A stretch of DNA of 64,000 nucleotides from Miscanthus floridulus (taxonomy: Eukaryota; Streptophyta; Magnoliopsida; Poales; Poaceae), in contig NC_089591.1 in the NCBI RefSeq assembly GCF_019320115.1, positions 15,509,169-15,573,168 on the forward strand. Direction: 5' to 3'. Below, piece after piece: positions 10,501-22,156 of this stretch. The position numbers were made by a program, and so were the translations under genes. Each line of letters starts with the position of its first letter. Within the stretch, counting starts at the first letter, position 1. The notes under the pieces were generated by a model that had not been told where the DNA came from, did no database searches, and saw nothing but the letters and a program-made list of their open reading frames with translations.

Positions 10501-12888
10501 ATGTCTCACGGGGATGGACCTCCTCCTATCTTTGAGGGAGATGATTTTCCATATTGGAAAATCCGCATGGAGGCATACTTAGAAGCTCTAGATGTTGGAA
10601 TTCTAAGAGCCGCCTCTCAAGGGTTCCCAGCACTTAGGAATGCCGCACAACTTCAAGGTGATGAAGTGAATTATGAAAAATGGAATGCAAAGGCTCGCAA
10701 CACCATCTTTCGAGGCCTTTGCAAAGATGTGTTCAATCGTGTAAGGAACCACAAAGACGCCCATGCACTATGGTCGGACGTTTGTGCGCTCCATGAGGGA
10801 ACCAAGAGTGAGCGTGAGGAACGCTATCATCTTGTGATTAAAAAGCTAAATTCTTTGGAGATGTTTCCCAAAGAAAGTGCTAATGAGATGTATTCTTGAT
10901 TAAATGTTCTTGTAGAGGAAGTCAATGGGCTTGGACTCACTCAAATGTCACCATCCGATGTTGTGAGAAAAATCTTGAGTGTCCTCCCCATTGACAAATA
11001 TGGGCATATTGTGACCGTGCTACATCAAGGTGATCTTTCCGCCGCTACACCGACACAAATCTTGGGAAAGATCAATGCTCATGAGATGTACATGCACATC
11101 ACACCACAAGATGGCTCATCCTCTACAAAGAAGAAAGAGAAGGACTTAGCATTCAAAGCTAGCCAAGACAAGGGCAAAGCAAGACTTGAGTATGAGAGCT
11201 CAAGTGATGAAGATGATGAAGAAAGCCTTGCCCTCATGGTGAAGAAGACCACCAAGATGCTAAAAAGGCTAAACAAGAGTGGCATCAAGTTTGATGGCAA
11301 GAAGAAGAAGTTCTTCACTAGCTCAAGAAGAAAGCCAATCTCCGAGATGGATTGCTACAATTGTGGCGAACTTGGCCATCTAGCTCATCAATGCACGAAG
11401 CCCAAGAAAGACAAGTTCAAGAACAAGGGCAAGAAAGATGATTCAAGCGATGAAGATGAAAAGAAGAAGAACAAGCCATACAAGAAGAGAGATGGCAAAA
11501 AGAGGGAGTTCTACAAGAAGAAGAAGAGTGGCAAGGCCTATATTGTCGGTGATTGGCTCACGGACATTGATTCATCAAGTGGATCATCCGATGATGATAG
11601 TGACGATGAAAAGGTGGCCGCCATTGCTATTGATCTTGCATCTTCACCGCCATCATCGCTATCATCCTCTACACACCTATGCCTTATGGCCAAAGGTGAA
11701 CGCAAGGTAACTAAGAGTGATGATAGTAGTGATGATGAACATGCTAGTGATGATGATAGTGATAGTGATGATGATGACTCACCTACATATGATGATCTTG
11801 TCAAAATACTAAGAAAATATACTAAGATCATTAGAAAGAGTAGAGCTACAAATGAAAAACTTGATGCTAAAAATGATTCACTCTTAGCTAAGTGTGATAC
11901 ATTAGAAAAGGCTAATGATGAGCTCAAAGAAACAAACGATTCTATATCGTCCAAACTCAAGGAGCTAAAATCTTCTAAGAAAGAGCTTAAAGATAAAAAT
12001 GATAAACTTGAGTGGGTGCACAATGAGCTTATCACTAGTCACAACAAGCTAAAAGATGAATATACAACTCTAAAGATCGATTATGATACCCTTATTATTG
12101 CACAAGAATTCTTACCAAATGAGCCACATGATGCTACTAACCATGTTGTTAAGATTGATATAGCTACCGCATGTGATGATTTAATTGATGAAAGCATTGA
12201 GCATGGATCTAGTAGCAAAGGCAAGCAAGTGGTTGAGTGTAATGACTATGATGAGTATGTCAAGCTCAAGAGTGACAATGAGAAGCTCATGAAAGATCTT
12301 GAAGAGATGAAAAGTCACAACACCATCGTGCTAGAAACTCTTGATCATGACAAAGAGGTGATCCTTGAGAATGAGAAGCTAAAAGAAGAAAACAAGAAAC
12401 TCAAGGAGGAGAAGAACAATGATATTCTCAAGGAAGAGAACAAGAAGCTCAAGATGGAGAAAGAGCATCTCAAGGTGGGATTGAGCAAGTTTGCTAGAGG
12501 CAAGCATCTCCAAAGTGAGCTACTCATGAATACCGTCATGAAGATGGATAGAAGTGGCATTGGATATATGGCAAGTGTAGAGAAGAAGAAGGCTCAAGCT
12601 CAACACCAATAATCAAAGCCAAAGCCAAAGCCAAAGAGATGTTTTAAGTGTGGACAAGAAGGCTACTTTGCTCATGAGTGTCAAACTCCACCACCACAAC
12701 CCTTGCCCAAGCATGCTAGACCCTTTGCTTTCAATGCTCACTACATGCTTAGAAAAGATTCGAGTGGAAAGATGAAAGTCATGTTCTTAGGTCCCCCCAA
12801 CAAGAGTAGGCCTAAGAAAATTTGGGTGGCTAAGTCACTTGTTGAGAAGGTGAAGGGCCCTCAACAAGCTTGGATCCCTAAAGCTTGA
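10501..12888 (+). pseudogene. gag: Copia gag polyprotein region
   Basis: Starts at the ATG 40 bases after the PBS and stays in one frame through the stops at 10897 (TGA, probably from CGA) and 12610 (TAA, probably from CAA). N-terminal part (10501-11130): DUF4219/UBN2-type capsid region with FEGDDFPYWKIRMEAYL and later VVRKILSVLP. Then a Ser/Asp/Glu/Lys-rich linker, a CCHC knuckle CYNCGELGHLAHQC (11353-11394), acidic repeats (11560-11790), a long coiled coil (about 11800-12480) and a second CCHC knuckle CFKCGQEGYFAHEC (12640-12681). It would package the element RNA. A third in-frame stop at 12886 precedes the protease. Two knuckles separated by a coiled coil is unusual for copia gag in general, but shared with the antisense copy at 6150-7737. 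Confidence 0.9.
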
Positions 12889-12903
12889 ATCTCTTGTGTG
12901 TAG

Positions 12904-14510
12904 GTGAACTACAAGACCGGTGGTAGTTATTGGATTATTGATAGTGGTTGCACTCAACATATGACCGGTGATCCTCGTATGTTCACCTCACTAGATGAAG
13001 AGATAGATGGACAAGAGAAAATAACATTTGGAGATAATTCAAAGGGCAAGGTCAAAGGATTGGGCAAAGTGGCAATCTCAAATGATCATTCCATCTCCAA
13101 TGTGCTCTATGTTGCTTCATTGAGCTTCAACTTGCTATCCGTTGGGCAATTGTGTGATCTTGGCTTTCAATGCTTATTCACCGAGAAGGAGGTTGTTGTA
13201 TCCAAAGTAGATGACAATCAAGTGATATTCAATGGATTTAGATACAACAACTTATATCTAGTTGACTTCACCTCTGAAGATGCAAACTTGAAGACTTGCC
13301 TATTCACCAAAACAACACTTGGGTGGCTATGGCATAGAAGACTTGCTCATGTTGGGATGAGCTCACTCAAGAAGCTTATGAAGAATGATTTGGTGAGAGG
13401 GTTGAAGGATGTGAAGTTTGAGAAGGACAGGCTTTGTAGTGCATGTCAAGCCGGCAAGCAAGTTGCAAACACTCATCCAACCAAAGCTTTCATGTCAACC
13501 ACAAGAGTGCTAGAACTCCTACATATGGATTTATTTGGACCAACAACATACAAGAGTTTGGGAGGAAATCTCTATTGCCTTGTGATTGTGGATGACTATT
13601 CAAGATATACATGGGTGTTTTTCCTTCATGACAAATCCGAAGTTGCATCTTGTTTCAAGAAGTTTGCCAGAGAGCTCAAAATGAATTTGAAGTGAAGCTC
13701 AAGAAGATAAGAAGTGACAATGGCAAAGAGTTTGACAACACAAACATAGAAGCTTATTGTGATGAAGTTGGAATCAAACATGAAGTCTCCGCAACCTATA
13801 CTCCTCAACAAAATGGTGTAGTTGAGAGGAAGAACCGGACTTTGATCACTCTTGCAAGGACAATGCTAGATGAGTACAACACCCCCAAAGCTCTATGGGC
13901 AGAAGCAATCAACACCGCATGTTATGCATCCAACCGCCTATTTCTTCAAAAGTTCCTTGTCAAGACACTGTATGAGTTGCTCAATGGGAAGAAGCCGGAC
14001 GTCTCCTTCTTTACGGTGTTTGGTTGCAAGTGCTACATCTACAAGAAGCGGCAACACCTAGGGAAGTTTCAAAGACGTTGTGATATAGGTTTTCTTGTTG
14101 GCTACTCATTGAAGTCCAAAGCATATAGAGTATTCAATCATGCCACCAGCTTGGTTGAAGAAACATATGATGTGGAATTTGATGAATCTAATGGCTCCCA
14201 AGGAGCACATGAGAATCTTGATGATGTAGGTGATGAACCATTGAGGGAGGCTATGAAGAATATCCCGGTGGGAGACATCAAGCCAAAAGATGATGAAGAT
14301 GATGTACAAGTCATTAACCAACCTTCTTCATCAAATGTACCACAAGATGGTGAAAAAGATGGGAGAGTAGAAAATGAAGATACTCATATCTCCCATGAGC
14401 AAATGGTGGTACAAGCACAAGATGTTGATGCTCCACAACCTCCTCCTCAAGTGGTCAATAGAAGAAATACACCTCTCCTACAAGATCATCCACAAGATCT
14501 CATCATAGGG
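12904..14510 (+). pseudogene. pol: Copia protease and integrase region
   Basis: The same frame as gag continues with an aspartic protease; its active site WIIDSGCTQHMTGD lies at about 12931-12972. A GAG-pre-integrase zinc-binding region follows (HRRLAHVG ... CSACQAGK, about 13340-13460). Then comes the integrase core, with catalytic acidic residues in [17 protein letters not shown] and [12 protein letters not shown] one-base deletion near 13668 shifts the frame, so the core continues in another frame after KKFA. The integrase C-terminus runs to about 14160 and is followed by an acidic, Pro/Gln-rich linker. The enzyme would cut the polyprotein and insert the cDNA into chromosomes. Confidence 0.92.
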
Positions 14511-14569
14511 AGTCCATCAAAGGGTGTAATGACTCGATCTCAAAAACTTACTTCATTTATTGCTCATCA

Positions 14570-16129
14570 CTCTTTTGTCTCTTGCTATGAGCCTACCAAG
14601 GTAGAAGAAGCTCTTAAAGATCCGGATTGGATCAATGCCATGCATGAAGAGTTGAACAACTTCACTCGCAATGAAGTTTGGAATCTTGAAGAGCGACCAA
14701 AAGGTGCAAGAGTCATTGGAACAAAGTGGGTGTTCCACAACAAGCAAGATGATCAAGGTGTTGTTGTGAGGAACAAGGCAAGACTAGTTGCAAAGGGATT
14801 CTCTCAAGTTGAAGGTTTAGATTTTGGAGAAACCTTTGCACCGGTTGAAAGATTAGAAGCCATCCGTATCCTTCTTGCATATGCATCACATCATGAAATG
14901 AAACTATATCAAATGGATGTGAAAAGTGCATTCTTAAATGGCTTTATTAATGAACTAGTCTATGTTGATCAACCTCCTGGGTTTGAAGACCCTAGATATC
15001 CTAATCATGTTTATAGGTTGTCCAAGGCACTATATGGGCTTAAGCAAGCCCCAAGAGCTTGGTATGAGCGCCTTTGGGATTTCTTATTGAGAAGGGCTTC
15101 ACCATTGGGAAGGTCGACACCACACTATTCACCAAGAAGCTTGATGGGCATATCTTCATTTGTCAAGTATATATTGATGATATCATCTTTGGATCATCAA
15201 ATGAAGACTCATGCAAAGAATTTGGTGAATTGATGTCTAAGGAGTTCGAGATGTCAATGATTGGTGAGCTTACATTCTTTCTTAGTTTTCAAGTCAAGCA
15301 AATGAAAGAAGGCATCTTCATCTCTCAAGAGAAATACACAAAAGATCTTCTCAAGAGATTCAAGATGGATGAATGTAAGCCAATCAAGACCCCAATGCCT
15401 ACCAATGGACATCTTGACCTAGATGAGGGAGGTAACTCGGTTGATCAAACTCTCTACCGTTCTATGATTGGTAGCTTGTTATATTTAACCGCATCTAGGC
15501 CTGACATCATGTTTAGTGTGTGTATGTGTGCTAGGTTTCAAGCTAGTCCTAAGGAAACACATTTAATTGCCGTAAAAAGAATCCTTAGGTATCTTAAGCA
15601 CACGCCAAGCATTGGTCTTTGGTATCCCAAAGGAGCTTTATTTGAATTAATTGGCCATTCCGATTTGGATTACGCCGGATGCAAAGTTGATAGAAAGAGC
15701 ACATCCGGAGGGTGCCATTTGCTTGGTAGATCACTTGTGTCTTGGTCCTCCAAGAAACAAAATAGTGTGGCTTTGTCCACCGCCGAAGCGGAATACATTG
15801 CCGCGGGTGCTTGTTGTGCACAAATATAATACATGAAACAAACTTTACTAGACTATGGAGTAGTTCTAGAGAAAGTACCTCTTTTGTGCGACAATGAAAG
15901 TGCGGTAAAACTTGCAAATAATCCGGTTCAACACTCTCGCACCAAGCATATAGATATCCGCCATCACTTTCTAAGAGATCATGTAGCTAAAAATGATATA
16001 TCACTAGAAGGTGTAAGATCCGAAGATCAATTAGCGGATATCTTCACTAAACCGCTAGATGAGGCTTCATTTTGTAGATTGCGGAATGAGCTCAATGTAC
16101 TTGATTTTAGTAACTTCACTAAAAGTTGA
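14570..16129 (+). pseudogene. pol: Copia reverse transcriptase and RNase H
   Basis: RT begins near [12 protein letters not shown] and has the copia signatures [28 protein letters not shown] and [13 protein letters not shown] one-base deletion near 15085 moves the frame. The catalytic box reads YIDD (15170-15181), where copia elements usually have YVDD. RNase H follows with GYSDxDxAG-like GHSDLDYAGC, KSTSGGCHLLG and STAEAEYIA. One further stop (15827, TAA) falls in RNase H, and the natural end is the TGA at 16127. Together these would copy the RNA into DNA and remove the template. The copy cannot make the enzyme without several repairs, so it is inactive. Confidence 0.93.
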
Positions 16130-16499
16130 GCTTGTGTTGTCCCTTGCATTCATTGTAATATACAACACATTTAATTTGTGGCAATGCATATAGGGCTTGT
16201 CTAACATGGTTAAGATAACCGCCGAAAAGCGTGTGAAGAAGCTTAACCTTGGATCAAACTTGACAAGCAACTAGATTTACTTACAAGTATTACATATGCA
16301 TGAATGTTGTTTTGTCGTTTTGTTCCATTTGCCCTCTTGTTGCCTATTTTCTTAAAAAGAATTATAGCATAAGGCAAAATATTTTGAAAAATATGAGGGT
16401 TTGAGAGAGGTCACTCACATCAGTCCCAATTGGTGTTTATTTGGATCTTATTCAAGTTGGGACTTGATTGGGAACAGGCAGCGCGAAGGAAGGTTGAAG
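16130..16499. other. Spacer after pol
   Basis: AT-rich, non-coding. Nothing beyond scattered short ORFs. It leads into the second decamer cluster. Confidence 0.5.
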
Positions 16500-16868
16500 G
16501 TTTGCTGGAAAAGGTGCATCGGACGCTGCACCGGACGCTGCTGTCCAGCGTCCGGTCAGTTCACAGGAGGTGAACTGCTACTGAAGGAGTGACCAGACGC
16601 TGCGTCTGTGCGTCTGGTCAGGAAGGGTTCAGCGTCCAGTCGATCAAGGAAGGACTAGCAGTACTGATCGGACCCTGCCTGCGTCCGGTCATGGACCACC
16701 GAACGCGTCCGGTCCCGATTCCAGAGGTTTTGGACCTCTCTGGAATCGACTGGACGCTTGGTGGTAGCGTCCGGTCGCTACCACCGGAGCGTCCGGTCAG
16801 TGGATCTCGCGTGTTTTCAGGACTCCTTTCTCCGATTCCTTTTTTGTCGCATGTGGGGAACTATTTAA
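16500..16868 (+). promoter_or_regulatory. Internal copy of the LTR decamer cluster with TATA-like box
   Basis: Between 16515 and 16805 there are about eight GCGTCCGGTC/GACCGGACGC-type motifs, some degraded, in both orientations. They are followed by TATTTAA at 16862-16868, 60 bases further on. This repeats the order seen in the LTR U3 (cluster, then TATA), yet the surrounding sequence is not a simple LTR copy. Its place just before the third ORF suggests a subgenomic promoter. That function is inference. Confidence 0.5.
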
Positions 16869-17649
16869 CAGCAAGACCGTACCCCTGTTCGACCTCAACC
16901 CGCCATGACCTAGCCCAAGCCGCCGCCGCAGCCTAGCCGCGCGCCTCCTGCACCGGTCACCTCGCGCCCGCGCCGCCGTGCCCTCGCCTCACCACGCCAC
17001 TGCGCTCGTCCCCCGCTCGCCAGCCGTGCTCCAGCCGAGCCCACAGCCGAGCTACGAGCCCCGTCTTCGCGCGCCACCACCGGCCCGTTGCAGCCACGCG
17101 CCGCCGTCCCGCACGCCACCGCGCCTGCTCAGCACCACGCCGGCCTCCTCACGCCCAAAGCTCGCCGCTCCGCCGTTGCCAAGGCTACCGGTCTTCACGC
17201 CAAGTGCTATTGCCCTACCATCCCACTCATTGGTAAGGCAAGTTTTGTGTTTCAATCTTGACTTCCAATTGTGACCTAGATCAAATTTTTAATGCACTGA
17301 TTCCCCATTGCGTTCAGGGCTTTTGACCTAACCCTAGCCTGGTTCCGAGGATCCCCCGCGTGACATCTTATCTATTCTTAGTTCACGGATCGTCGGGTAG
17401 AAAGCCATACGATTCAAATTCGCATCTACATTGCTTTCTCTATTAGGGTTTCGCATCTATTAGACATATGGTATTTATTTGTATCTCCATCTATTCTATC
17501 GTGCAGCGAGTCAGTTCCGTTGTGTTTCGTCTGGCAGTTGGCAGTCAACTTGGAGCCAAGCTCGCGAGTAAGGATCGAGGCCAAGCCTCGAAAGCGGCAG
17601 TTTGATAGTTGATCTTCATCAGCGACAGTTCACCATCTTATCAGTTCAG
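16869..17649 (+). promoter_or_regulatory. Leader of third ORF, possible 5'-UTR intron
   Basis: The first part (16870-17230) is very GC-rich and C-rich, like a plant 5' UTR. A good donor TTG|GTAAGG at 17232/17233 and acceptors TTATCAG and TTCAG at 17644 and 17649 would remove about 412-417 bases ending right before the ATG at 17650. Plant genes often have a leader intron of this kind. ORFs in the GC-rich part (both strands) look like composition artefacts. Confidence 0.35.
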
Positions 17650-20073
17650 ATGGCTCGCACCAAGAATGTTGGTGGTGGCCCAGGTGATGATGATCGAAGG
17701 CCCCTGCCTCGCCAGCCAGCCGGATCTAAAGGCAAGTCAACCAAGCAGGTAACATCCAAGAAGCGGAAGTACCCCGACGCAGAGACAGCAAGAGCAGCAG
17801 CTATTGCAGAGGCCGCAGAGCGTGCCGAGAGAGGTGGTACCCGTAGCGGAGTTGTCATTGCAGATCAGCCAGTTTCACCCGCAGTCAGAGCTGCGATCGA
17901 GGATGTTGAGCGTCGTCACGGTAGTCCAGCTGGGACTGCCATGCTTGCAGGACGACGGGTTGCCATTGAGGAGGGTCCATCAGCACAGCAGCAGCCCCCA
18001 CCAGCAGAGCCTCAGCCAGCTCAAGAGACTCAGGAGGGTCAGGAGACCAAGCCGGCACCTTAGCTACGCCGCTTGAGTCGTACCAGTGCTGCAGTTCCAC
18101 CGAGGCCAGTTACATAGCGCAGGGGTTCTCGCCCTCCGCCCAGACCACAGGGTCCGCCTCTAGTGGTTCACCTCGACTTGAGGGCCGCTACAGCCAGGCA
18201 GGTTCAGTAGCTGCGGTTTGTTGAGTTTGAGGTTTGGTTTCCTCTGAGGAGGGATGAGAGAGCAGCTGAGGGGTTCTACACGCCACTGTAGGAGGATTTC
18301 TACAATGCATATCTTAACAGTGGGGTAGTGTTCAGATCACAGAGGGTCTGTCAGATAGAGTCCATTGTGGTAGCAGCCGGAGAGAGCATTCGGCAATACT
18401 TGTCATATTTGCCAGGACTGACAGATTTGATTGGATGGATGGGCATATATGTACCTTCTTGGGTCCGTCAGTTTTATGCCTCGCTCTACATCGATCCTCA
18501 TCACAGATTCATTCACTTTGCTTTCAAAGGCAAAGACTACAGAGTGACTAGTGGTAGAGCCAGGGAGATACTGAGACTACAGGAGCAGCCTGTAAAGATG
18601 CATGAGGTTTGCTATGGACAGCAGGAGCCTCCCAGGCGTCCTCATGGAGGGCAGGTGCCCCCTATAGATTTAGTGCGGCATTGCTTCAAGGAGCCATTTG
18701 GAGAGGGGTCGAGCAGGAACCCCAGTGACTTGACTCCTACAGCGAGGATACTAGAGGCCATCATCAGGAGGACACTACTTCCTAGGTTGGGATACAGGGA
18801 GGGCCTGACTCGCTTATAGCTCTGGCTTCTCAATGCCATCACGCAGATGACAGTATTTGACATCTAGGACCTCCTTCTTTCAGAGATGGAGGATACTACA
18901 GCTGAGGGATTCAAGGGTCGCAGGCAGCTTCCCTATGCTCACTGGATCACGTTCCTCATCCGCAGAGTTGTGCTTGATAAGCCCCCTGGCATGATGGATG
19001 AGTATACAGGTGCCACTATAGAGTTCCTAGCCTACAACCTATCATAGAGGATCAGACACACCACTCCTCAGGCACCCAGACAGCCTAGCCGTCGTCCCGA
19101 TGTGCCAGAGTCCGTAGCTCAGCAGGATGAGATCATCAGAGGGATTGCAGCCACTGAGGAGGAGGAGCTAGAGGCACAGCAGGAGGTGAGTGAGTATAGT
19201 GACAGCTCCGACGATGACTACCAGCCTATACCTCAGATGTCTCCACGCAGACATGATGCAGAGGCCGGTAGCTCCAGTTCTACACCACCTGCTCCGCAGA
19301 CAGACCCCGCTCTCATAGCTACTCTTGAGCGGATGCAGCAGGATCAGACACGACAGGCACAGGAGATAGCTACCAACTTCGCTCAGTTTCAGGCTCTTCA
19401 GGACGAGTTTCAGCGGCAGCAGCAGCTCCTTCAGCACCAGCAGTTACTTATGCAGCAGCAGCTCATGGGATTCATGTAGCATGTAGTGACAGCCATTGGG
19501 ATCCCACTGCCACAGACTTTGCCCCAGCTTGCACAGCCTCCTACCACTTCGATGACTCCAGCAGTACAGCCCATCGGGCTCCAGAGTCAGGGATAGCCTC
19601 TAGCTCAGTTTACTTCACCTCCTGTACAGGTGTCCCAGTGGTTAGCCTCACCTAGTGTAGCCCCACAGTTCACTCCTTATCACACAGGTTTCTCACCAGA
19701 GCAGTCTTCCTCACTATTCATGCCTGACACGTCAGTCTCCAGGAGTCTTGGAGCATCTTTCAGCGAGTTGACCGGCATGCCTACTCCGCCTCACATGCAT
19801 ACTGCCGATCCGTCTGCAGCAGCTCCAGCTATCATGACTACTCAGAGGCTCCCCTCGTCTGTCGCCTTGTCAGATCCTACGACAGACATTCTTGTAGCTT
19901 CATAGGCAGCACCAGCCCCAGCTCAGACCCAGACCGCTTTAGCGACACTTCCTGCTTCAAAGGGTCAGTCAGTTTAGAGCTCAGGGTCTGATGATGATGG
20001 CGCCCAGTTCCATCTTGCTCCACATACTTCAGCGCCCGACTCATCCACTGTAGCCCCGCCGACCGACCCTTAG
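17650..20073 (+). pseudogene. Third ORF of copia element (env-like position), amber-riddled
   Basis: One uninterrupted frame of about 808 codons starts at ATG 17650 (MARTKNVGGG). It contains TAG at 18061, 18115, 18208, 18289, 18817, 18865, 19045, 19477, 19594, 19903 and 19975, with another TAG at 20071. There is no TAA, TGA or frameshift. The protein has a basic, Pro/Gly-rich N-terminus with a KKRKY nuclear-signal-like patch and an Ala/Glu helix. A folded central part (about 18220-19060) includes YLSYLPGLTDLIGWMGIYVP and FHFAFKGKDYRV-like segments. An acidic tail (SDSSDDDYQP), a Gln-rich coiled coil (19320-19475) and a Pro/Thr/Gln-rich end follow. I see no signal peptide or clear membrane span, so calling it an envelope is not supported; I do not recognise the function. 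SIRE-type elements are known to carry an extra ORF here. Confidence 0.75.
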
Positions 20074-20555
20074 GTTTTGGTGTTTGACGCCAAAGGGGGA
20101 GAGGGTTTGAGTATGTAGACTTAGGGGGAGCGAGTTTAGGGGGAGCTAGTTATCTAGTATTAGCTTATTATATACATTTGGAGTTTTATTTGTGTGATAC
20201 ACTATTACTTATGCATTCGTGTGTTTACTTTCATGCATACTATTATATATATGTGATAGTGCTATCTACGTGATTGTGATATTTGACATGTGTGATTTCT
20301 ACTTTGCATTATCTATATGTCATATCACTTATGTAATGCTCATTTGCCTTTTGCTTCCGCGTTTATACTTCGAAGCAAATGAGCTTTGTTATTTGTACTC
20401 ATGCTTAATTCATATCCTTTGAGTACATTGTGTTGGCTTGGGTCATATAAGCTTGACTAACTCTTTTGTTCTTATTGACAAAAGCTTATATGAACCAAGC
20501 CCAGTCAAAAACCTCACTCCACAACATACTCGAGGTAGTATTGTCATCAATCACC
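20074..20555. other. 3' untranslated stretch before polypurine tract
   Basis: Begins with GGGGGAG repeats (20095-20145, AAAGGGGGAGAGG, TAGGGGGAGC twice), which resemble extra polypurine tracts. After that it is AT-rich and non-coding up to the real polypurine tract. Confidence 0.5.
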
Positions 20556-20569
20556 AAAAAGGGGGAGAT
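20556..20569 (+). other. Polypurine tract of copia element
   Basis: AAAAAGGGGGAGAT directly before the 3' LTR start TGAAAG. Primes plus-strand DNA. Confidence 0.9.
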
Positions 20570-22156
20570 TGAAAGCATCTAGGCCCCTAGTTGGATTTCG
20601 GTGATTAATGTCAATACAAGATTACTATGACTAATGTGTGTTTTGCAGAGGCAATTAAGTTAGGTCATGGTAATAGAGATCAATTAGGCAATCGAGGTTG
20701 TCATGCCCCTACGATGGAAATCGTTTCGGTTTTCAAAGGATGGACGACAAGGTTAAGGATAACTAGTTCTAAGTGTCGATTGGAGTTGGAGAGACACTTA
20801 GAGTAGTTTAGGACTTTGTTTTTCTTTTGGCCGTACTATGAAGGGGGGTATGAACGGGTAGCTTGACCTAGTTGAGTCTAGTGAGTTAGGTGTGGTGCAC
20901 ACTTGTTTAAACTAGCTCTAGGTAGCTCCTATGAATGCCTAAGATCCTTTGGAGCAAACTTCATTCACATATGTTCGAAAGTTGGAAGTGAATGGAGGGT
21001 CAAACACTGACCGGACACTGGCTCCGGTGCGACCAGGACGCTGGCCGTAGGGTCAGGTCAGTTTATTTGACCATGAAGAACAAGTCTGGAGTGACCGGAC
21101 GCTGGAAGGTCATGTGACCGGACGCTGAGGGCTAGCGTCCGGTCGACTCCAGTAAGGGTCTAGACTTGGGAAAGAGTGACCTGGACGCGTCCGATCAGTG
21201 GTGACCGGACCCTGAGTATCTAGCGTCCGGTCGTTTACAGTAAGCATCCAAGAGCGACCAGACGCAGTCCGGTCGGTACTAACTGGACCCTGACAGCGTC
21301 CGGTCATCATTTGAAAACTAGTTCGTGGGTTGAACTGACCGGAGCGTCCGGTCAAAACGATCGGAGCGTCCGGTCATCCCGCAGAAGCTCATAACAGGTT
21401 CGTTTTTCAGGCTGCCTTATAAATAGAGGGCTCCACTCAGTGAGTGGAGTAACTTTTGCTCATTCCAACAGCTGAGAAACACGTTTGTGAGTGCCAAGAA
21501 GAGCAAGGTCCTAGTGAGGTGTTTGTGATTTGAGTAATCCAAGAGAGTAGCCTCACTAGCAAATCAAGAGTAGCAAAGTGTGCATCCATCTTCTCATTAG
21601 GCTTCGCAGTGGTCAAGTGAAAGTTCGTGCTTGTTACTCTTGGTGATCGCCATCACCTAGACGGCTTGGTGGTGATCAGGAGTTTGGTGTTCACCCGGCG
21701 GAGCTTGTGGGTGACCCAACTCAAGTTGTGAGCGGCTTTGGGTGATTCGCCGTGACGGAGTGTCGAAGAATCAACCCGTAGAGAGCACTTGATCCTTGCA
21801 CAGATCAAGGGGGAGCTACACCCTTGTGCGGGTGCTCCAACGAGGACTAGTGGGGAGTGGCGACTCTCCGATACCTCGGCAAAACATCGCCGTGTTCCTT
21901 TTCTCTCTCTATTTACTTTGAGCACTTACTTTGAGCATTTACCTTGAGCAATTCAATACTTGTTTTACATCCATAGAATTGCTTGCTAGAGTAAGTTTGG
22001 AACTTAGGTTGTGAGGTTGTTGTGCATTAGTTTGATATAAACACTTTTCTAGGCACAAGGGGTTAATTGGGCTATCCGTAGGATTTGATTATTGCAAGAG
22101 AATTTAGAATTAGCCCAATTCACCCCCCCCCCTCTTGGGCATCTTGATTCCTTTCA
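20570..22156 (+). repeat. 3' LTR of the copia element
   Basis: 1587 bases, same termini as the 5' LTR. It keeps several decamers that have decayed in the 5' copy, for example GGAGCGTCCGGTC at 21363-21375 against GGAGCATCTAGTC in the 5' LTR. It also carries single extra bases at several places. The number of differences is moderate, so the element is not very young. Confidence 0.95.

Larger units (their letters stand above)
8875..22156 (+). mobile_element. Long Ty1/copia element, SIRE/Maximus-type
   Basis: A 13.3-kb element with two LTRs beginning TGAAAGCATCTAGG and ending CCTTTCA, a PBS, gag-pol in copia order (protease, integrase, RT, RNase H), a third ORF and a polypurine tract. Large size, a gag with two zinc knuckles and the extra 3' ORF fit the SIRE/Maximus lineage. 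The five bases outside the LTRs (ATCAG left, AAGGC right) do not match, and the two flanks belong to different sequences (MITE-like left, Athila-like right). The ends may therefore come from a recombination, not a simple insertion. Confidence 0.9.

Noticed and set aside
11079..12035. Minus-strand ORFs of 79-165 codons in the gag region.
   Set aside because: Shadows of the acidic/lysine-rich gag frame; Ser/Leu-rich composition with no motif.
16910..17274. Ala/Arg/Pro-rich ORFs on both strands.
   Set aside because: Composition artefacts of the GC-rich leader; overlapping on both strands with no motif.
17650..20073. Calling the third ORF an envelope protein.
   Set aside because: No signal peptide, no convincing transmembrane segment and no cysteine pattern is visible; position alone is not enough.
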